Positions 5,683-8,886 of a stretch of 8,886 nt of DNA are shown piece after piece. The notes beneath the pieces are model-generated. The model was not told where the DNA came from. It did no database searches and saw nothing but the letters and a program-made list of their open reading frames with translations. Every line of letters starts with the position of its first letter. Position 1 is the stretch's first letter. Both the position numbers and the translations under genes were made by a program. The DNA comes from Nitrospira sp. (GTDB taxonomy: Bacteria; Nitrospirota; Nitrospiria; Nitrospirales; Nitrospiraceae), in NCBI GenBank assembly GCA_025935475.1, contig JAICVE010000097.1:1-8886 (forward strand). The letters are read 5' to 3'.

Positions 5683-5743
5683 GATCAGTGAGAACCCTTA
5701 CCAGCGGTGGTTTTGCAGCCGCTGGAAGGGGTTCTCCCTGATC
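5683..5743. repeat. 61-nt imperfect hairpin (REP-like or terminator)
   Basis: The arms are GATCAG (5683-5688)/CTGATC (5738-5743), GAGAACCC/GGGTTCTC and CCAGCGG/CCGCTGG. They are interrupted by a T-C mismatch and a short A-A / T.G internal bulge. The loop is about 10 nt with TTTT. It begins nine bases after the glycosyltransferase stop, so it could end that transcript, but no T-tract follows. The length and broken symmetry resemble repetitive extragenic palindromes. A single window cannot show whether it recurs. Confidence 0.6.
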
Positions 5744-5910
5744 CCCCACCGTACCTGGCCGGCGACAGCTCGACAGCATGACCAGCACCATAGAGCACGC
5801 CGGCTCTTTCGATAGTTTCTCGCTCCGCCTGGGCCCTTCGCCTACCATAGGTCGGCCTTCCATCCTTCCGTAGGATAGCGCGGCTTCGTCCATTCTCGTA
5901 GCATGAGGCT

Positions 5911-6576
5911 ATGGGAACTCCTGTGCAACGCCTGCCGTCTGTATTGGCAACGGCCGCCGCGGTTGTGCTGAGTCTGTCGTTGGAAACCGGCTGCCGGCCT
6001 CCGACGCCGACTCCTATTGCGGCCGATACTCTTCCGCTTGACCTCGTGACCATGGACATGCCCGTGCCTCAGCACGTGCGGCGATTGGCGGTCTGGTATC
6101 CCAGAGCAGGGGAGCAGGAGCTTGCATATGGGTATACCAGACTCGAAGAAGCCACTTTTCAACTCAAGCGGCAGCGGTCTTGGATCAAGATCGTGGATCG
6201 GCGCAATGTGGATCAGCTCACGGAGGAGCAGCGCTTTCAGCTCTCAGGAAGAGTGGCGGACGACAGCACCGTGCGGGTAGGAAAATGGATTGGCGCCGAC
6301 AGTATGGTCCTCTTTCGCATTGAAGGGCCGACGTGGAGGGAGCGGCTACTGGCCCGCATGTATGGGAAGATGCCGCCCTTTGTCGTCTCCAGCAAGATTA
6401 TTTCATTGGAAAGCGGCGAGGTACTCTACCACGATGTCGTGACCGCCACGCCGGTTCCGGCCTCGGGCGAATGGAGTGAATACGCGAGTGATTACGAATT
6501 GCGTCCCGCCATGCATGCGGCGCTCGATCAGGCCCTCTCGACTGCCATTCTGCATCTCCACCGCTCATTTCGCTGA
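5911..6576 (+). CDS. CsgG/LpoB-like envelope lipoprotein
   Basis: The gene encodes 221 residues. It has a lipoprotein-type signal (hydrophobic 11-23) with ETG-Cys28, then a Pro/Thr-rich linker (29-40). The domain shows the order typical of CsgG/LpoB-type proteins: strand RRLAVWYP (57-64), helix TRLEEATFQLKRQ (76-88), strand plus helix WIKIVDRRNVDQLTEEQRFQLSG (91-113), then VGKWIGADSMVLFRIEG (123-139) and 'KIISLESGEVLYHDVV' (162-177). Known members form curli secretion pores or activate penicillin-binding proteins from the outer membrane. No curli or PBP genes are nearby, so only the fold is suggested. The start is uncertain: GAGG lies only two bases before the ATG, and GTG at 5923 is an alternative. 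It converges on the hydrolase-like gene with a 20-bp gap. Confidence 0.75.
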   Translation: MGTPVQRLPSVLATAAAVVLSLSLETGCRPPTPTPIAADTLPLDLVTMDMPVPQHVRRLAVWYPRAGEQELAYGYTRLEEATFQLKRQRSWIKIVDRRNVDQLTEEQRFQLSGRVADDSTVRVGKWIGADSMVLFRIEGPTWRERLLARMYGKMPPFVVSSKIISLESGEVLYHDVVTATPVPASGEWSEYASDYELRPAMHAALDQALSTAILHLHRSFR

Positions 6577-6596
6577 AGCACGAGGCTCGCTTCCAG

Positions 6597-7118
6597 TTAC
6601 CTGAGCGTTTTCGGCCTCCGGCTATTCCCGGCCCTGACAGACTGGGACACGAACCAGGCATAACATAAGGCGAGCAACACGTAGTTGGGAATCAGGATGG
6701 CGGGGTTCATCCATTGCCAGCCGTCGAACTTCCAACTGAAGAGCGGCCAGAAGACTGGAGTTGGAAAGAAGCTTGAGGAATGTGTCGGCACGTCAACCAG
6801 CACATGCAGCCCCCAGGCTCCGAGTTCCCACACCGGCCGCTTTCGGAGGGCCCAGACGACGAAAAACACAGCAAGGAAGCTGATCAAGCTATGCGTCACG
6901 TTGTAGAGATCGTGCACATACTGAGGAAGGGAAGACTCCGGCGGCGTTCCATGGCTGAAGTCTGGTCTCTCCGCCATGCCGAGCGCGACGGCGAGATACA
7001 AGATTCCGAAGGACAGGAGATCCGGCGCCAGGCCGAGCACAAAGGCCAGCCAAAAGCTTGGCCGGCTTCTGCGCCCGAACGTGATTGCCCCCCACAGTCC
7101 GTGTGAAAGGATGTCCAT
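6597..7118 (-). CDS. Membrane-bound metal-dependent hydrolase-like protein
   Basis: This 173-residue protein is an integral membrane protein of the YbcI/YdjM (DUF457-like) type. Seen: MDILSHGLWG with His6, LGLAPDLLSF with Asp33, HDLYNVTHSLISF with His69 and His76, and LHVLVDVPTHSS with His105, Asp109 and His113. These His/Asp residues are spaced as in the family's presumed metal site. There are about four hydrophobic segments, at 22-46, 76-91, 99-111 and 138-158. The biochemical activity of the family is poorly defined. AAGGGGGAAG lies just before the ATG, which fixes the start at 7118. The gene diverges from the 425-residue membrane protein across a 121-bp spacer. Confidence 0.82.
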   Translation of the reverse strand: MDILSHGLWGAITFGRRSRPSFWLAFVLGLAPDLLSFGILYLAVALGMAERPDFSHGTPPESSLPQYVHDLYNVTHSLISFLAVFFVVWALRKRPVWELGAWGLHVLVDVPTHSSSFFPTPVFWPLFSWKFDGWQWMNPAILIPNYVLLALCYAWFVSQSVRAGNSRRPKTLR

Positions 7119-7239
7119 TGTCTTCCCCCTTGCCCAATTGCGTGCCCTTCCCTACGATACCAGATGATCAGCGCAAGACCGACAGCCATGATCAGGCAGA
7201 GGACTCAATTGCGAAAGCGTTCATCAGAGGCCATACTGA

Positions 7240-8517
7240 ATGATCATGCCATTGGCCCCAACTCCCATGATGATGAACATGCTCCTCGTAGTGGTGCTTC
7301 TTGTCGGATTACCGCTCCTCGGCGTCCTGCTTGCCGGTCAGCCCATTCGGCCCTATCTTGAATTTCCCCCACAGACCCGATTTGTGCATCCCACGCCGTT
7401 CTCTTGGCCGATCTTTGTTGGTCTGGCACTGCTGATTGCGTTGACGGTCGGATCGGTGGTCGTGCGAATGGCGAGGTTGCGTGTCTCGGTGCCCAAGCCG
7501 CTGAGAAGGGCCTTTGGGTTCCCCTGGTGGGGCTGGCTGGGAGCAGTCCTGACGCTGTGTTCATGGGTGCTGGCCTGGAATCGTTTTCCCTGGTTTGCGG
7601 CTCTCCAACCCCACACTTTCACGCCTCTATGGCTGGGCTACATCCTCTTGGTCAATGGTTGGACGTTCCGTCGCACCGGACACTGCCTGATGCTGGACCG
7701 GCCGCGCCTGTTGCTCGCTCTCTTTCCAGCCAGCGCGGCATTCTGGTGGAGCTTTGAATATCTCAATCGCTTTGTGCAGAACTGGTATTACGTCGGACCA
7801 CAGCCCTTGACTCCCTGGCAATATGTTCTTCATGCCACTGTGCCGTTCTCGACAGTCCTGCCTGCTGTGCTCAGCACGATGGAACTCTTGGCCTCGGTGT
7901 CGGGCGTCACGGCTGGAATGGATCGGCTGCCGGCTCTCGGCTGGCCGAAGCCGCAATGGTCGGGTTGGGCTCTGATCGTGTTCGCGAGCGCCGGGCTCAT
8001 TGGAATCGGTACCTGGCCCCAGGCACTATTTCCAATCGTGTGGGTAGCCCCGCTGCTGCTGATCACCGCCCTGCAGATCCTCAGCGGGAGAGAGACAATC
8101 TTCTCGCGACTCACAGAGGGGGACGCGTCTTCATTGTGGCTCGCGGCCGTTGCGGCGCTGGTCTGCGGCTGGTGGTGGGAGATGTGGAACTCCAAGAGCC
8201 TGGCTCATTGGGAGTATGCCATCCCTTCCGTGCATCGCTTTCAGCTCTTCGCGATGCCAGTGCTCGGGTATGCCGGCTACCTGCCATTCGGCCTCGAATG
8301 TCTGGCTGTGACCCAATGGCTGTTCCCGAGCCACTATCGGGACATGATGCGGTCTTTTTCGAGGAGCGGTCGTTGGGCTCGAGGAGACGAGCGTCATTCT
8401 GAAAGGCCACCGCTCGAGCAGCAGAGAATCCGAGGCAGCGGGGACGGTTACTTCACGGTGTGGGTCTTCTCGGCCATTTCCAGCGCCACGCGGCGCACGT
8501 CTTCCGATAAGACCTGA
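7240..8517 (+). CDS. Polytopic Trp-rich membrane protein, function unknown
   Basis: The gene encodes 425 residues with about 9-10 hydrophobic segments: 14-33, 57-76, 97-113, 128-141, 157-172, 197-218, 241-257, 262-281, 298-312 and 334-358. It is rich in Trp and Phe. Two segments match: WWSFEYLNRFVQNWYYVGP (169-187) and WWWEMWNSKSLAHWEYAIP (311-329). Both carry E-x-x-N-x(6-7)-W-x-Y-x-x-P, and each is followed by a hydrophobic stretch with LPA or LPF and E-L-L-A or E-C-L-A. This points to an internal duplication. I know no function. AGAGG lies nine bases before the ATG at 7240; later Met codons (10-14) are alternative starts. The last ~55 residues are polar and Arg-rich and read into the convergent gene, overlapping it by 70 bp. 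The authentic end may be nearer residue 372 if a frameshift is present. Confidence 0.8.
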   Translation: MIMPLAPTPMMMNMLLVVVLLVGLPLLGVLLAGQPIRPYLEFPPQTRFVHPTPFSWPIFVGLALLIALTVGSVVVRMARLRVSVPKPLRRAFGFPWWGWLGAVLTLCSWVLAWNRFPWFAALQPHTFTPLWLGYILLVNGWTFRRTGHCLMLDRPRLLLALFPASAAFWWSFEYLNRFVQNWYYVGPQPLTPWQYVLHATVPFSTVLPAVLSTMELLASVSGVTAGMDRLPALGWPKPQWSGWALIVFASAGLIGIGTWPQALFPIVWVAPLLLITALQILSGRETIFSRLTEGDASSLWLAAVAALVCGWWWEMWNSKSLAHWEYAIPSVHRFQLFAMPVLGYAGYLPFGLECLAVTQWLFPSHYRDMMRSFSRSGRWARGDERHSERPPLEQQRIRGSGDGYFTVWVFSAISSATRRTSSDKT

Positions 8518-8886
8518 TGGGTCTGATCGTCCACCCGCACCGCATACTGGCCGCGCCCGACTTCCTTGCCGCCTGGAGATTCGAACAGCTGAGCCACGAT
8601 CTGCGTCACGAGATAGTGTTTCGAAAACCAACCCGAGTTACCGTGCGAAACAGTAGCCGGCGCCCAGAGCACATAGACATAATCCACGCCGAGATGCTGC
8701 TGCAGGTCCTTGACACGTCCCACGTCCGTTTTGGCGTAATCCACATCGATTTCGAAATAGGCCGACTTGTAGGGGCCCTTGACCAACTGCGGATAATTGG
8801 GAACAACCTGGGCGATTTGCCTCTGTGAAAGTACGTGAAACCGGCTCGCCTTCCCCAGTTCCTCACCCAAGGCCTGGGCCACGCTG
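8448..8886 (-). CDS. CsgG/LpoB-like protein, 5'-truncated by window edge
   Basis: The C-terminal 145 residues are visible. The frame stays open to the window edge (Ser-Val-Ala-Gln-Ala...), so the GTG at 8880-8882 is probably internal and the true start lies outside. Seen: helix VAQALGEELGKASRFHVLSQRQIAQVV, then YFEIDVDYAKTDVGRVKDLQQHLGVDYVYVLW, a Gly/Ser/Asn-rich turn, and a sheet region ending in a C-terminal helix VLSEDVRRVALEMAEKTH. 'Helix, F.VL..R.I.QV, LGVDYV.VL' repeats the pattern of the lipoprotein at 5911-6576, so it likely belongs to the same broad CsgG/LpoB-like group. A signal peptide or lipobox would be off the window. Its stop lies inside the tail of the convergent membrane-protein gene. 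Confidence 0.65.
   Translation of the reverse strand, partial: SVAQALGEELGKASRFHVLSQRQIAQVVPNYPQLVKGPYKSAYFEIDVDYAKTDVGRVKDLQQHLGVDYVYVLWAPATVSHGNSGWFSKHYLVTQIVAQLFESPGGKEVGRGQYAVRVDDQTHQVLSEDVRRVALEMAEKTHTVK

Noticed and set aside
5390..5893. Minus-strand 167-codon open frame over the end of the glycosyltransferase and the following spacer
   Set aside because: It is antisense to well-conserved glycosyltransferase codons and includes the 61-nt hairpin; it has no family-like motif or ribosome site.
6896..7189. Minus-strand frame beginning MAVGLALIIWYRREG
   Set aside because: It looks like a membrane segment but has no ribosome site, and it shifts frame against the hydrolase gene, whose MDILSHGLWG start is typical and complete.

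Overview
This is an 8.9-kb bacterial chromosome segment of roughly 55-60% GC. It is densely packed with short genes on both strands. The mix is one often seen in Nitrospira-type (Nitrospirota) genomes: many small lipoproteins, stand-alone receiver and CBS proteins, AGGAGG-type ribosome sites and a PPxxYGGTERVV-type glycosyltransferase. That assignment is inference. There is no rRNA, tRNA, CRISPR array, intact insertion sequence or phage gene.

Left part (1-2219). A small secreted Gly/Ser-rich protein with three 21-residue repeats (172-627, +) converges on an AHSA1/SRPBCC-domain protein (654-1109, -). About 535 bases of mostly non-coding DNA follow. They hold a sigma-54-like -24/-12 motif, a 23-codon ORF with a very strong ribosome site, and several hairpins. 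Next is a two-CBS-domain protein (1645-2097, +). The spacer after it carries a 13-bp direct repeat and a hairpin.

Middle part (2220-4555). Four minus-strand genes lie in series, reading leftwards: a small OB-like lipoprotein (4250-3936), a larger lipoprotein (3913-3272), a VOC/glyoxalase-like protein (3220-2831) and a single-domain response regulator (2684-2220). The two lipoproteins look translationally linked. A 305-bp divergent intergenic region separates this block from a family-4 glycosyltransferase (4556-5674, +). It contains a second sigma-54-like motif and an adjacent imperfect palindrome.

Right part (5675-8886). A 61-nt imperfect hairpin follows the glycosyltransferase. After it come a CsgG/LpoB-like lipoprotein (5911-6576, +), a convergent membrane-bound metal-dependent-hydrolase-like protein (7118-6597, -), a 425-aa Trp-rich polytopic membrane protein with an internal duplication (7240-8517, +), and a CsgG/LpoB-like protein cut by the right edge (8886-8448, -). 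The last two genes overlap tail to tail by 70 bp.

The genes do not form one recognisable pathway. The common thread is the cell envelope: up to four lipoproteins, two membrane proteins, a secreted repeat protein and a glycosyltransferase, beside small signalling proteins (CBS, receiver). I see no convincing new multi-gene system. The best leads are the two near-identical sigma-54-like sites, the micro-ORF, the duplicated membrane protein and the long hairpin.
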